From the NCBI RefSeq assembly GCF_030824435.1, contig NZ_JAVBXS010000021.1, forward strand, positions 38,346 through 102,345: 64,000 nt of DNA, in the 5' to 3' direction. Position numbers and translations under genes: made by a program. Numbering within the stretch: position 1 is the first letter of the stretch; every line of letters begins with the position of its first letter. This document shows, piece after piece, positions 28,210 to 37,945 of this stretch. The notes under the pieces were generated by a model. The model worked only from the letters and a program-made list of their open reading frames with translations. It had not been told where the DNA came from and did no database searches. Source of the stretch: Rheinheimera sp. (GTDB lineage: Bacteria > Pseudomonadota > Gammaproteobacteria > Enterobacterales > Alteromonadaceae).

Positions 28210-28740
28210 ATGCCCCAGCAAGATTATGTCAAAGCCGCAAGGCCAGCCCCAAGAACACGGAAAAAAGCCAATGCGCCTAAACCGTTGCCCAAATTATTGA
28301 TTGCAGCTGTGTTGCTGTTGTTAATCGTTTTTGGTTATTTCCTCTGGCACATTTCACACCGCCCTGGTGCAGAGCAACTGGCGGCAGAAACTGCTGCCGC
28401 TCTGCCGGCCAAAACCGAAGTGCTGGATGAACTGCCACAAAAACCGTCAAAAGAACCTTATACCTACATTGAAGAGCTGCAAACCAAAGAGGTTCAGGTA
28501 AAGGCAGACGAGCTGGAATCAAAAAAACCGGCCACTATGTATTGTGGCGCTTTTAAAACTCTGGACGCTGCGCAGCAAACCAAAGCCAAAATTGCTTTTG
28601 CCGGTTTAACCGCTTCTATTAAAGAATCGTCCGGCAAGTTCAGAGTTGTGATAGGTCCTTATGCCAGCCGCCGTCAGGCCCAAAACGACAAAAACCTGTT
28701 AAAACGGCAAAAAATCGCCGATTGTTGGATCCCACTTTGA
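28210..28740 (+). CDS. ftsN: FtsN-like cell-division SPOR protein
   Basis: Bitopic inner-membrane protein with a short cytoplasmic tail (MPQQDYVKAARPAPRTRKK), one membrane helix (about residues 30-48), a short linker and a C-terminal SPOR domain (about 105-175: MYCGAFKTLDAAQQTKAKI...) that binds septal peptidoglycan. The tail and the priA-ftsN-hslVU order identify it as FtsN. At 176 residues it is much shorter than E. coli FtsN (319), with a reduced linker. A GTG at 28192 would add six residues; the ATG at 28210 aligns with the family start. Confidence 0.85.
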   Translation: MPQQDYVKAARPAPRTRKKANAPKPLPKLLIAAVLLLLIVFGYFLWHISHRPGAEQLAAETAAALPAKTEVLDELPQKPSKEPYTYIEELQTKEVQVKADELESKKPATMYCGAFKTLDAAQQTKAKIAFAGLTASIKESSGKFRVVIGPYASRRQAQNDKNLLKRQKIADCWIPL

Positions 28741-28745
28741 TACAT

Positions 28746-28776
28746 AGCCGGAGTGCAGCGCTGCAGCACTCCGGCT
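28746..28776. terminator. strong hairpin between ftsN and hslV
   Basis: Perfect 11-base stem AGCCGGAGTGC/GCACTCCGGCT with a nine-base loop, five bases after the ftsN stop. It lacks a U-run, so it may be a processing or stability element rather than an intrinsic terminator. Confidence 0.5.
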
Positions 28777-28917
28777 AGCTTCAGCCCTGCCGCTCCCTCG
28801 TCAGTATTACCCCCACAGCTATTGCACAGCTGCAGCTTGAAAAAACAGACAAATGCCCTTATTTCCTGAAACAGTGCCCGCTTTCAGGCTGAATACAGCC
28901 GTTTAAGAAGAGATATT

Positions 28918-29436
28918 ATGACCACAATAGTTTCTGTACGCCGTAACGGTCAGGTTGCCTTAGGTGGTGACGGCCAGGTTACCTTGGGTAATACAGTCAT
29001 GAAAGGCAACGCCCGCAAAGTGCGGCGTTTGTACCATGGCAAAGTGCTGGCTGGTTTTGCTGGTGGCACTGCTGACGCTTTTACCTTATTTGAACGTTTT
29101 GAAGCCAAATTGGAAATGCATCAGGGCCATTTGATGCGCGCCGCTGTTGAACTGGCCAAAGACTGGCGCACCGACCGCATGCTTCGAAAACTCGAAGCTT
29201 TATTGGCGGTAGCCGATGCCAACTGCTCTTTGATCATTACCGGTAACGGTGATGTGATCCAGCCGGAGCAAGACTTAATAGCTATTGGCAGTGGTGGCCC
29301 TTTTGCCCAGGCCGCCGCCAAAGCGCTGCTGGACAATACTGAACTCAGCCCACGCGACATCGTCGAAAAAAGCCTGACTATTGCTGGTGATATCTGCATT
29401 TACACCAACCAGCATCACACTATTGAAGATTTGTAA
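28918..29436 (+). CDS. hslV: HslV peptidase subunit of HslUV protease
   Basis: Proteasome-like threonine protease in the cytoplasm. The catalytic Thr2 becomes N-terminal after Met removal (MTTIVSVRR). The following [22 protein letters not shown] segment and [17 protein letters not shown] are family signatures. 172 residues, standard. It is 11 bases upstream of hslU, with which it forms a two-gene operon of the heat-shock type. Confidence 0.98.
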   Translation: MTTIVSVRRNGQVALGGDGQVTLGNTVMKGNARKVRRLYHGKVLAGFAGGTADAFTLFERFEAKLEMHQGHLMRAAVELAKDWRTDRMLRKLEALLAVADANCSLIITGNGDVIQPEQDLIAIGSGGPFAQAAAKALLDNTELSPRDIVEKSLTIAGDICIYTNQHHTIEDL

Positions 29437-29447
29437 GAAGGTCCGTT

Positions 29448-30779
29448 ATGTCTGAAATGACCCCAAGAGAAATTGTACATGAGCTGGACCGTCATATTAT
29501 TGGTCAGCAGGACGCCAAAAGAGCAGTGGCTATTGCGCTGCGTAACCGCTGGCGCCGTATGCAACTGGACCCGGCGCTGCGCCAGGAAGTCACGCCAAAA
29601 AATATTCTGATGATAGGCCCGACCGGCGTTGGTAAAACTGAAATTGCCAGACGCCTCGCCAAACTTGCCAACGCACCATTTATTAAAGTGGAAGCCACTA
29701 AATTTACTGAAGTGGGTTATGTCGGCAAAGAAGTGGAAAGTATTATCCGCGATCTCACCGACAGCGCCGTAAAAATGGTGCGTGAGCAGGAAGTTGCCAA
29801 AAACCGTTTCCGCGCTGAAGAAGCCGCTGAAGAACGTATTCTGGATGTGTTATTGCCCCGCGCCCGCAACAATTGGGGTGAAGTGGAAGCGTCCGACAGC
29901 GATGCCAACACCAGGCAGATTTTCCGCAAAAAACTGCGCGAAGGTCAGCTCGATGACAAAGAAATTGAGCTGGATTTAGCGATGCCTGCCATGGGTGTGG
30001 AAATTATGGCGCCACCAGGCATGGAAGAAATGACCCAGCAACTGCAAAGTATGTTTCAGAATATGGGTTCGGATAAAACCAAAAAACGTAAACTGAAAAT
30101 TAAAGACGCTTTTAAGCAGCTGATTGAAGAAGAAGCCGGCAAGCTGGTGAATCCGGAAGAACTCAAAGCCAAAGCTTTGGAAGCTGTAGAACAAAATGGC
30201 ATTGTTTTTATTGATGAAATTGACAAAATTTGCAAACGTGGCGAAACATCAGGCCCGGACGTTTCCCGTGAAGGTGTACAACGGGATTTGCTGCCATTAA
30301 TCGAAGGCTGCACCGTCAATACCAAACACGGTATGGTGAAAACCGACCATATTCTGTTTATTGCCTCTGGTGCATTTCAGATGGCCAAACCATCAGATTT
30401 AGTGCCTGAATTACAAGGCCGTTTACCGATAAGGGTTGAGCTGCAACCGCTGTCAGCCAATGACTTTGAGCGTATTCTGACCGAGCCTAAAGCCTCGTTA
30501 ACAGAACAAACCATTGCCATGCTGGCCACCGAAGGTGTTGCGCTGAGTTTTAGCAAAGAAGGTATAGAACGTATTGCTAAAGCCGCATGGCAAGTGAATG
30601 AAACCACAGAAAATATTGGCGCCCGCCGTTTATACACTGTGATGGAAAGATTGCTGGAAGAAGTGTCGTTTGAAGCATCCGACCATGCCGGACAAAAACT
30701 GCTGGTTGATGGCGCTTATGTTGACAGTCATCTGGACGCTTTAGTGCAGGATGAAGACTTAAGCCGGTTTATTTTGTAA
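29448..30779 (+). CDS. hslU: HslU ATPase subunit of HslUV protease
   Basis: AAA+ unfoldase that feeds substrates to HslV. Walker A is GPTGVGKTE near residue 60, Walker B is VFIDEIDKI near 255, and the inserted I-domain spans about 110-240. The C terminus ends in DLSRFIL, the tail that docks into HslV. 443 residues, standard. AAGG stands eight bases before the ATG. Terminated by the hairpin at 30864. Confidence 0.98.
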   Translation: MSEMTPREIVHELDRHIIGQQDAKRAVAIALRNRWRRMQLDPALRQEVTPKNILMIGPTGVGKTEIARRLAKLANAPFIKVEATKFTEVGYVGKEVESIIRDLTDSAVKMVREQEVAKNRFRAEEAAEERILDVLLPRARNNWGEVEASDSDANTRQIFRKKLREGQLDDKEIELDLAMPAMGVEIMAPPGMEEMTQQLQSMFQNMGSDKTKKRKLKIKDAFKQLIEEEAGKLVNPEELKAKALEAVEQNGIVFIDEIDKICKRGETSGPDVSREGVQRDLLPLIEGCTVNTKHGMVKTDHILFIASGAFQMAKPSDLVPELQGRLPIRVELQPLSANDFERILTEPKASLTEQTIAMLATEGVALSFSKEGIERIAKAAWQVNETTENIGARRLYTVMERLLEEVSFEASDHAGQKLLVDGAYVDSHLDALVQDEDLSRFIL

Positions 30780-30863
30780 CCTCCCAACTACAGTGCCGGA
30801 ACTGGGTTCAGCACAACAGTGGCTTAGTCTCCGATTTGCACAACAGACAGCACAACACCCATA

Positions 30864-30894
30864 ACAAGCCCGGCCATCACGGGCTTGTGTTTTT
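30864..30894 (+). terminator. terminator after hslVU
   Basis: Nine-base stem ACAAGCCCG/CGGGCTTGT followed by GTTTTT on the plus strand. Confidence 0.75.
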
Positions 30895-30906
30895 AAGGAC
30901 AATAGC

Positions 30907-31275
30907 ATGCATCAGGTGACTAAATTACATTACCACCAACAAGCAAAAATGCTGGATGTGCATTTTGATGATGGACTTTGTGCCGTCTTCAGCGCTGAAT
31001 TTTTGCGGGTTTTGTCGCCTTCAGCCGAAGTGCGCGGCCATGGCAAACTCAGGCTGGTTAGTCATAAAAAGCAGGTCGCTATCAGCCAGATTTTGCCTGT
31101 GGGTTTATACGCCGCCAAAATAGTGTTTGATGATGGCCACAACAGCGGCATTTACAGCTGGCCCTATTTGCGCGACTTACATCAAAACCACGAAGTTTTA
31201 TGGCAGGATTATTTAACCCGCCTGGCTGCTGCCAATAGTAACCGGGAAGCCAGTTTAAACTTTAAGCAACTCTGA
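30907..31275 (+). CDS. DUF971 / GBBH-like N-terminal domain protein
   Basis: 122-residue stand-alone DUF971 protein. The family is related to the N-terminal domain of gamma-butyrobetaine hydroxylase; LRVLSPSAEVRGHGK, VGLYAAKIVFDDGHNSGIYSWPYL and a following LHQNHE region match its pattern. Its role is not established. It commonly lies after hslUV or near ubiquinone and iron-sulfur genes in proteobacteria. AAGGA precedes the ATG by about seven bases. Confidence 0.85.
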   Translation: MHQVTKLHYHQQAKMLDVHFDDGLCAVFSAEFLRVLSPSAEVRGHGKLRLVSHKKQVAISQILPVGLYAAKIVFDDGHNSGIYSWPYLRDLHQNHEVLWQDYLTRLAAANSNREASLNFKQL

Positions 31276-31373
31276 GCTGGTGTCGACAAAGCAAACACAC
31301 TTTTGGGCAGCAGCTTAGGTGGATTGCTGTTGCTCATGCCATGTCTGCGCTTTTGTTGCAACGCACTTTTGCA

Positions 31374-32594
31374 TCAGCGCACTGTTGCAGCAGCACCTTG
31401 TTGTAGCTGCAACTGATACAAAGCCGCTATTAAATCGGACTGGCTGATCATGCCGGTTAACTGTTGTTGTGAGTTGATCACCGGAATATGGTGCAAGCCC
31501 AAATCAGCTAACAAAGGCACTAACGCAACTATATGCTGCTGTTCACTGGTAGTGACAACTTGCTGACGCATCAGCTCGGCTACAGGGCGCTGCAAGCGTT
31601 TTTTATCTTTGAGTTGGAACACAAAGGTGCTGAAATATTTGCTAAAAGTCCGGTAGTCGCTTTTTGGTATCTCCTGCAGAAAATCCACCAGCGAAATAAC
31701 ACCCAACAATTTTTTGTTAGCATCCACCACAGGCAACAGCTGAATTTTATGCTGTTGTAACAAGTTCCAGGCTTCAACAAGAGTGCTATTGGGCGACACC
31801 ACTATTAAATCCCGCGACATAATGTCACCACATAACAACGCCGGGTGTTGTCTGGCAAAAGCACGTTGTTGCGCTTGTTGATACAACAACTCTAAATCCT
31901 GCTCACCGATATCCAGCACAGTGTCTGCGCTGTTCAATGCCGACATTAAATCTTCGGCTTGTACACCAAGCCGTTTTAATGGCGGCGCGTCATGATGCCG
32001 ATGTACAGGGTCAAAGGCCTGAGTGGGTGCAGGTAAAATGGGTCTTTTCAGTACCCACTTATTCAAAAGCAAAGCAACACAGAGCATCACCAACATATTC
32101 AAACCGACCGGATACCAGAGAAAATCCAGCGGCAACAGTCCCTGAGGCGAAGCAATCACCGGCACCAGTGCAGTGGCACCACCAGGCGGATGCATACATT
32201 CAAACAGGTACATAGAAAACAGCACCAGCGCTATGGTCACTGCAGCCATCAGTGCCAGATCGGTAAAAAGATGGGAACAGGCAAGACCAATACAAGCAGG
32301 AATAAAGTGCCCTGCCAGAAAAGACCAGGGTTTGGCCAGCGGGCTATTGGGCAGCGCAAATAACAACACCGACGAAGCGCCCATAGATGCAAGTAAGATC
32401 ACAGCGGCACCCGGCGAACTTAATTGCTGGCTGATCAGCGTCACCAGATAAAGTGCAACGGCCGCGCAGCAGGCAACACTCAAGCGTTGTGATAAAGGTA
32501 AAGCGGAAAGACGCTGGCTGTCGGCCTTTGTTAAGCCTAATCTCGCCAGTAACAGAGTCCATTTGGAAAAAAAAGCAGGAGGCACGCGCTTCAC
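31374..32594 (-). CDS. HPP-family membrane protein with two CBS domains
   Basis: The N-terminal half (about residues 35-185) has several membrane helices with the HPP motif ECMHPPGGATALVPV near residue 135. The C-terminal half has two CBS domains (about 255-310 and 340-400), which usually bind adenosyl nucleotides and gate transport. Plant HPP proteins move nitrite; here the substrate is unknown. The start is GTG at 32594; a second GTG nine bases downstream has a better AAGG ribosome site, so the true protein may be three residues shorter. Confidence 0.85.
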   Translation of the reverse strand: MKRVPPAFFSKWTLLLARLGLTKADSQRLSALPLSQRLSVACCAAVALYLVTLISQQLSSPGAAVILLASMGASSVLLFALPNSPLAKPWSFLAGHFIPACIGLACSHLFTDLALMAAVTIALVLFSMYLFECMHPPGGATALVPVIASPQGLLPLDFLWYPVGLNMLVMLCVALLLNKWVLKRPILPAPTQAFDPVHRHHDAPPLKRLGVQAEDLMSALNSADTVLDIGEQDLELLYQQAQQRAFARQHPALLCGDIMSRDLIVVSPNSTLVEAWNLLQQHKIQLLPVVDANKKLLGVISLVDFLQEIPKSDYRTFSKYFSTFVFQLKDKKRLQRPVAELMRQQVVTTSEQQHIVALVPLLADLGLHHIPVINSQQQLTGMISQSDLIAALYQLQLQQGAAATVR

Positions 32595-32644
32595 CTTGGA
32601 TCACAATAGGGCGCTTATGCTAACGCCAGTGCCCGGAATTTACA

Positions 32645-32674
32645 GCAAAAAAAACCGCAGCCAGGCTGCGGTTT
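32645..32674 (-). terminator. terminator after the HBM chemoreceptor gene
   Basis: Ten-base stem AAACCGCAGC/GCTGCGGTTT with a three-base loop. On the minus strand it runs into eight T. Confidence 0.85.
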
Positions 32675-32699
32675 ATCTCAATGCATGACAAAACTGTCG

Positions 32700-34562
32700 T
32701 TAAGCGCGGAATTTGTCCACTGTCTGATGCAAGCGGGCGGCTTGCTCGGCCACTTCTTCGCTGATTTGGGCGTTGTGTTTGGCAATAACCAAAGAGTCCT
32801 GTGAAATATCCCTGATACGCACCACATTTTTATTCACTTCGGACGCCACATGGCTTTGCTCTTCAATGGCCGTGGCTATCTGGGTAGTCATGTCCATAAT
32901 GGTGCTGACGTCATGGGTAATGGTGGCAAGTAACTGACTGGCCATCCCCGCCTGCTGCACACTGGAACTGCCCTGCTCGCGGCAACTTTGCATGGTTTGC
33001 ACTATGGTTTTGGTGCGGCCCTGTAAACCGGCAATAATTTGTTCAATCTGCCGGGTGGATTCAGCGGTGCGCTGCGCCAGGCTACGCACTTCATCGGCCA
33101 CTACAGCAAAACCCCGGCCTTGTTCACCTGCCCGTGCCGCTTCAATAGCAGCATTCAGCGCCAGCAAATTGGTTTGTTCGGCAATACCACGAATAACATC
33201 CAACACTGAGCCGATAGTGGTACTGTCTTTTTCCAGCTCAGCCATCACTACAGCAGCTTGTTGTAACTCATTGGATAAACTGGTGATACGCGCCACTGTC
33301 TGCTCCACTTCTTTCATGCCTTCGTTGGCATTTTTGTTGGTGATTTCAGCTTTATTGGCAGTGTTTTCGGTGTTACCGGCAATTTCGTCAATGGTAGCGC
33401 CCATTTCAGTCACAGCTGTTGCCACCATGTCACTTTCCATCTGCTGCTGACTCATGCCCCGGCTGGTATCTGAGGTAGATTTGGCAAGCTCTGCAGTGGC
33501 TTTATCCAACATTTCCAGCGCCTGATTGACACTGCGAACCAAGTCCTGAATATCTGACAACATCTGGTTAAAATCTTTGGCAAGCAGGGTCATTTCATCA
33601 TTGCCACTGACCTCGACCCGCTGACGAAAATCATTGTCAGCACGGATAATTCCTATGGTGCGGCACACATTGGCAATAGGTCGCAAAATACTGCGGCTGG
33701 TCATCAGCACCAACGTCATCACCAAAATCAGCACCAGCACAAATAAACTGAATGCTAGCCCTTGTGTGGTGGCAACAGCGGCATCTACTGCTTCTTCCGC
33801 ATCAGAGGCCATTTTTTTCAGACTTTCTTCCGTTTGGTGAATAGCTGCACGCATCGTGGCCATCACCCCCTGCTCCTGGGTTAAACCTATCGCCTGCTGC
33901 CCTTCCACCAGTGCATGAAAGGCCTGTTGATACAAAGCTGCGGCCTCCAGCAAATCAGCCGTTGCACCAGCCCCGGTTAACAAAGCTTGAAAACGGCTGA
34001 ACTCAGTGTCAAAAGCTGTTTGATATTTCAGATCCAGCCGCAACATGAAGTCTTTTTCGGCCCGGCGCAGCTGCAACAAACTCACCAGTAAAGTGTCGTT
34101 ATTCACTTGTTTAAATTGCTGCTCCAGCTGATGGGCTGCACTACGGAGTTTGCCGTATAAACCACTTTGATGATCAAGCCCAACCTGCTCTGACAATTGC
34201 ACTACCTTGGCAAACTGCTGCTGATAACTGTCAGTCTGACGGTCGAACTCCTCCAGCGCAGCAGTATCAATACCAGCCTGCTGTAAACCTTGCTTCAGGT
34301 GTTCACTATGTTGTTCCAACTCGCTGTGCGACTTTTGGTATTTGTCGCGATAGGATAAATCTTTGCGCATCAGAAAGTCTTTTTCGTGACGGCGTAAAGT
34401 TAATACATCGGTTTTTAAGGTGTCGATATCCAGTCTTAATTCCGCCAACTCTCCTTGTTGTGCACTCTGATAAATCAGCAGGGCCAACATCACTAACATG
34501 GCCAAACCAACCGCCAGACCATTAAGTAACAGGCGTTGTTTGATGGAGAAATTGCGCAGCAT
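32700..34562 (-). CDS. methyl-accepting chemotaxis protein with HBM sensor domain
   Basis: Membrane chemoreceptor of 620 residues. A first membrane helix (about 10-32) is followed by a helical bimodular periplasmic domain (about 38-265), with the paired [11 protein letters not shown] and [11 protein letters not shown] motifs typical of HBM domains that sense small organic acids. Then come a second helix, a HAMP region (about 290-345) and a signalling tip, [35 protein letters not shown]. The ligand cannot be told from sequence. AGGA precedes the ATG. Terminated at 32645. Confidence 0.93.
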   Translation of the reverse strand: MLRNFSIKQRLLLNGLAVGLAMLVMLALLIYQSAQQGELAELRLDIDTLKTDVLTLRRHEKDFLMRKDLSYRDKYQKSHSELEQHSEHLKQGLQQAGIDTAALEEFDRQTDSYQQQFAKVVQLSEQVGLDHQSGLYGKLRSAAHQLEQQFKQVNNDTLLVSLLQLRRAEKDFMLRLDLKYQTAFDTEFSRFQALLTGAGATADLLEAAALYQQAFHALVEGQQAIGLTQEQGVMATMRAAIHQTEESLKKMASDAEEAVDAAVATTQGLAFSLFVLVLILVMTLVLMTSRSILRPIANVCRTIGIIRADNDFRQRVEVSGNDEMTLLAKDFNQMLSDIQDLVRSVNQALEMLDKATAELAKSTSDTSRGMSQQQMESDMVATAVTEMGATIDEIAGNTENTANKAEITNKNANEGMKEVEQTVARITSLSNELQQAAVVMAELEKDSTTIGSVLDVIRGIAEQTNLLALNAAIEAARAGEQGRGFAVVADEVRSLAQRTAESTRQIEQIIAGLQGRTKTIVQTMQSCREQGSSSVQQAGMASQLLATITHDVSTIMDMTTQIATAIEEQSHVASEVNKNVVRIRDISQDSLVIAKHNAQISEEVAEQAARLHQTVDKFRA

Positions 34563-34655
34563 ATCAAGATTTCCTGAGGATGAAATGAAGCCATAAGTAT
34601 AAGAAATAAAAGCTAATATTGCTGCAGAAAACCCAAAAAACTGTAAATGTATACA

Positions 34656-35183
34656 CTATGGAAACAAAATTGCCTGCGCCAGCAAAACTGCAGTCAGCCC
34701 AAGTGCAGCACCAGCGCAAACATCACCGGGAAAATGTACCCCCAGCAAAATACGACTCAAGCCAACGGCAAGCGCCCAGGGAAAAACCACAATCAGCCAG
34801 AAAGGTGCAAGCATGGCCACCACACCCAGCAGCACAAAAGCCCCGGCAGTATGGCCTGAGGGTAAACTAAAACGGTCAGAAGGTAAGATATGCGCCTGAA
34901 ATTTGCCTTGCCAGAACTCGACAGGGCGCTGACGCCGGAACAGGTTTTTTAACAGCAGATAAGCAGGCAGTTCTATGGCATAAGCCAGCGCCAGTAAAAA
35001 CACAAAATCCAGCACTGCAGCGCTATGCGCCAACCACAACACCAGCGCAAGAGCTGCATAACAAGGGCCGTCTGCAGTTCTGGAACAAGCGCGGCACAAA
35101 GGTGCCAATGCACTGCTGCCAAAACGCTGAAACAACAAAGTGAAAAAATACTGATCAAAAGCGGCAAGCCGGGCAAGTTTCAT
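34656..35183 (-). CDS. PAP2-family membrane phosphatase
   Basis: Integral membrane acid phosphatase of the PAP2 fold. The three catalytic motifs are present: KNLFRRQRP (KX6RP), PSGH and SRILLGVHFPGD (SRX5HX3D). Several membrane helices surround them. Likely substrates are undecaprenyl diphosphate or phosphatidic acid-type lipids; the exact one is open. Start taken at the ATG at 35183 (175 aa); the frame also opens with TTG at 35195. No strong ribosome site is visible. Confidence 0.88.
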   Translation of the reverse strand: MKLARLAAFDQYFFTLLFQRFGSSALAPLCRACSRTADGPCYAALALVLWLAHSAAVLDFVFLLALAYAIELPAYLLLKNLFRRQRPVEFWQGKFQAHILPSDRFSLPSGHTAGAFVLLGVVAMLAPFWLIVVFPWALAVGLSRILLGVHFPGDVCAGAALGLTAVLLAQAILFP

Positions 35184-35251
35184 CAGGCAATCCAATCTGC
35201 TTCAGACTGGATTTAGCCTAAAAGCCCAATGTGACAAACAGATGAAACAAC

Positions 35252-37258
35252 TTAACAGAACGATTTGCGGCTTAACAACGCCAGCGCTTCGGCTTCCGGC
35301 AAAGGTTTAGCAATCAGGTAACCCTGCACAGCGTCGCAGGCCATATGGCGCAACAAACCAAGCTGATTCTCATCTTCCACACCTTCGGCCAGAATACGTT
35401 TGCCAAGCCCATGCGCCAGCGTAATCATGGTTTTGACTATCATCATGTCAGAGTCGCTGCCCGCCATATCTGTGATAAAACTACGGTCGATTTTAATTTT
35501 ATCTATCGGCATTTTGCGCAGATAACCGAGCGACGAATAACCGGTACCAAAGTCGTCAATCGACACTCTGATGCCCATTTGCTGCAGCTCTGTCACATAG
35601 TTACTGCCTTTTTCCATATCGCCCATCGCAGTGTCTTCGGTAATTTCCAGCTCCAGCATCGAAGAAGGCACCTGATAACGTTCCAGCAGCTGCTGAATTT
35701 TCAGTTTTAAACCTTCCTGCTCAAAGTGAATAGGCGACATATTGACAGCAACAGGCAACATAATACGTTGTTGTTTCCAACGCCCTAAAGTCGCCACCGC
35801 CTGCTCCAGCAAGGCCAAATCAAGCCGCTGACTTAACCCCAGCTGCGCAGCAGCAGGTAAAAACTGCGCTGGCATTAACAAACCCCGTAATGGATGTTGC
35901 CAACGCACCAAAGCTTCAAAAGCGTCAATCCGCTGCTCTCTTAAATTCCATTGTGGCTGGAAATACAACACAAACTGTTGCTGCTCTATGGCCAATAACA
36001 ACTCTTTTTCCAGCAATAACAAGCGGGCTGATTCTTCTTCCATCCCGCTGTGGTATTGCACCCAACGTTGTTGTTGTCTTTTGGCCTGGTGAAAAGCGAT
36101 ATTGGCTTTTTGCAACAGGGTTTCGGCATTGGTGGCATGTTCCGGATAAACCGCCAGTCCCATACTGGCCGTCAGTTTCAGCTGCACATTCTCAAAAGAA
36201 AATGGTTTTTCTATTTGTTGTTCAATATGTTGTAACGCAAATTGCCGCTGCTTTTCGTTATGGGCTTCGCTTAACACCAGAGCAAAAATGTCACCGCCTG
36301 TGCGGGCAATAAAACGCGGTTTTAAAATGCTGGCTTCAAAACGGCGGTTCACTTCCCTAAGGATGCGATCCCCTTGTTTTAAACCTACAGATTCGTTGAT
36401 GGTTTTAAAGCGATCCAGCCCCACCATCACCAGTAACAATGGCTCCTGCTGTTGTTGCATCAGCAGATTCAGCTCCTGTAACAAAGCATCCCGGTTTAAA
36501 GCGCCGGTCAGATGATCATGACTGTCCAGATAACGGGTTTTAGCCGTCAGCTGCAAATTGGCGGTACGTTCGTCTTCCTGCAGCCAGATAATCAGACCCA
36601 AACCCAAAATTGTCTGGCAAAACAGCTCCAGATGTTTGCTGACCAGAATGACTCTGTTCAGGGTGTCGCCGGTACCAAACCACACCGACAACAAGGCCAC
36701 CACCACCAGCTGAAAACCCCATAACAGAATGCTGCTGGCGACAAGCTTGGTCACAAAGATATTTTTTTGCAGTGAAAACAACCAGATACCAGCAACAAAT
36801 AATGCAGAACCAATAAACAGCAGTCGTAAATTCACCTGCAGATAATGTTTCCATGGGCTGATTTCACTGTCAAAAGCAAACAGTAACACCGAAAATAACG
36901 CTATTAAACCAACCAGCCATAACAGCTGATTGACGGTTCGGGAGGCAATACGCTCTGAGGTGACAGCTTCACGCACCCCAACCAGCACCCAGATGGCAAA
37001 GGCATAACAGCTGAAGATATAAATAAATTCAAAGAGTTGTCGCAGATAATCGTGACTGACAAGATCGGTGGCAAAATAGCTGTAGCAACTGAGGCTAATG
37101 ACATAAAGCGCCAGCACAAAAAAAGCCACTGACCAGGATTTCAGATAGTGTCTTTGGTAAATACGGTAAAAATGCCAGAGCACAAGACTCAGCACCAGCG
37201 CCAATCCTGCCTGAATCAAAAACAACGATAATCTGGCCAGAATCAGATCAGTGCTCAA
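35252..37258 (-). CDS. membrane GGDEF-EAL protein, probable c-di-GMP phosphodiesterase
   Basis: N-terminal seven or so membrane helices (about 10-225) lead to a GGDEF domain (about 240-395) and an EAL domain (about 410-660). The GGDEF site reads GGDIF, so synthase activity is probably lost. The EAL domain keeps EALVRW, DDFGTGYSSLGYL, the KIDRSF lysine and ILAEGVE, so hydrolysis of c-di-GMP is likely. The start is TTG with AGGT nine bases upstream; no ATG is available nearby. Confidence 0.9.
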   Translation of the reverse strand: MSTDLILARLSLFLIQAGLALVLSLVLWHFYRIYQRHYLKSWSVAFFVLALYVISLSCYSYFATDLVSHDYLRQLFEFIYIFSCYAFAIWVLVGVREAVTSERIASRTVNQLLWLVGLIALFSVLLFAFDSEISPWKHYLQVNLRLLFIGSALFVAGIWLFSLQKNIFVTKLVASSILLWGFQLVVVALLSVWFGTGDTLNRVILVSKHLELFCQTILGLGLIIWLQEDERTANLQLTAKTRYLDSHDHLTGALNRDALLQELNLLMQQQQEPLLLVMVGLDRFKTINESVGLKQGDRILREVNRRFEASILKPRFIARTGGDIFALVLSEAHNEKQRQFALQHIEQQIEKPFSFENVQLKLTASMGLAVYPEHATNAETLLQKANIAFHQAKRQQQRWVQYHSGMEEESARLLLLEKELLLAIEQQQFVLYFQPQWNLREQRIDAFEALVRWQHPLRGLLMPAQFLPAAAQLGLSQRLDLALLEQAVATLGRWKQQRIMLPVAVNMSPIHFEQEGLKLKIQQLLERYQVPSSMLELEITEDTAMGDMEKGSNYVTELQQMGIRVSIDDFGTGYSSLGYLRKMPIDKIKIDRSFITDMAGSDSDMMIVKTMITLAHGLGKRILAEGVEDENQLGLLRHMACDAVQGYLIAKPLPEAEALALLSRKSFC

Positions 37259-37432
37259 CGAACTTTACCTAATTTGTTTTAGCTCAAAGCTAAAAACTAC
37301 CACAGCAACCGGAGATTTGCACTGTAGCGTACAGATAAATTGCAGTCGCAGGCAGCTGAGAACAGGCTTGAGCTTCGCAGGGATAAGTTTATACTGTGCT
37401 CTGGATCAATGACTTATCAGGCGGACCAACCA

Positions 37433-37918
37433 ATGCAATACAATACTTCCGAATTATGCGACTTGTATGCTGACATGATTGATGTGGTGGAACCGCTGTT
37501 TGCAAATTATGGCGGACGCCGCTCTTTCGGGGGCATGATCCAGACCATTAAGTGTTTTGAAGACAATGGTCTGATCCGGCAAGTGCTTTCCGAACCAGGT
37601 GTTGGCAAAGTGCTGCTGGTTGATGGTGGTGGTTCAGCCCGCCGGGCCCTGTTAGACGCCGAACTGGCTGTGATGGCCGCCGAAAACGGCTGGGAAGGTA
37701 TTGTGCTGTACGGCAGTGTGCGTGATGTCGACACGCTGGAAGATTTTGATATTGGCATTCAGGCGGTTAATGCCATTCCGGTTGGTGCTGATGATCAGGG
37801 TTTTGGTGAAGTGGACGTACCGGTTAATTTTGCCGGCGTGACTTTCCTGCCTGGTGATCATCTGTACGCCGACAGCACTGGCATTATCCTGTCTGCAGAA
37901 GCCCTTGATATTGAATAA
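37433..37918 (+). CDS. rraA: ribonuclease E activity regulator RraA
   Basis: Small ring-forming protein that binds RNase E and inhibits its activity. The 161 residues match E. coli RraA nearly end to end ([54 protein letters not shown]). A longer open frame starts at 37340, but only the ATG at 37433 gives the family N terminus and length. A distant aldolase-type activity is known in the wider family. It is followed 28 bases later by hutG. Confidence 0.96.
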   Translation: MQYNTSELCDLYADMIDVVEPLFANYGGRRSFGGMIQTIKCFEDNGLIRQVLSEPGVGKVLLVDGGGSARRALLDAELAVMAAENGWEGIVLYGSVRDVDTLEDFDIGIQAVNAIPVGADDQGFGEVDVPVNFAGVTFLPGDHLYADSTGIILSAEALDIE

Positions 37919-37945
37919 CTTTTTTAAATAGCTACCGAGAGTTCG

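Noticed and set aside
37340..37432. 31-residue N-terminal extension of RraA
   Set aside because: RraA is consistently about 161 residues and begins at the internal ATG; the extension has no similarity.
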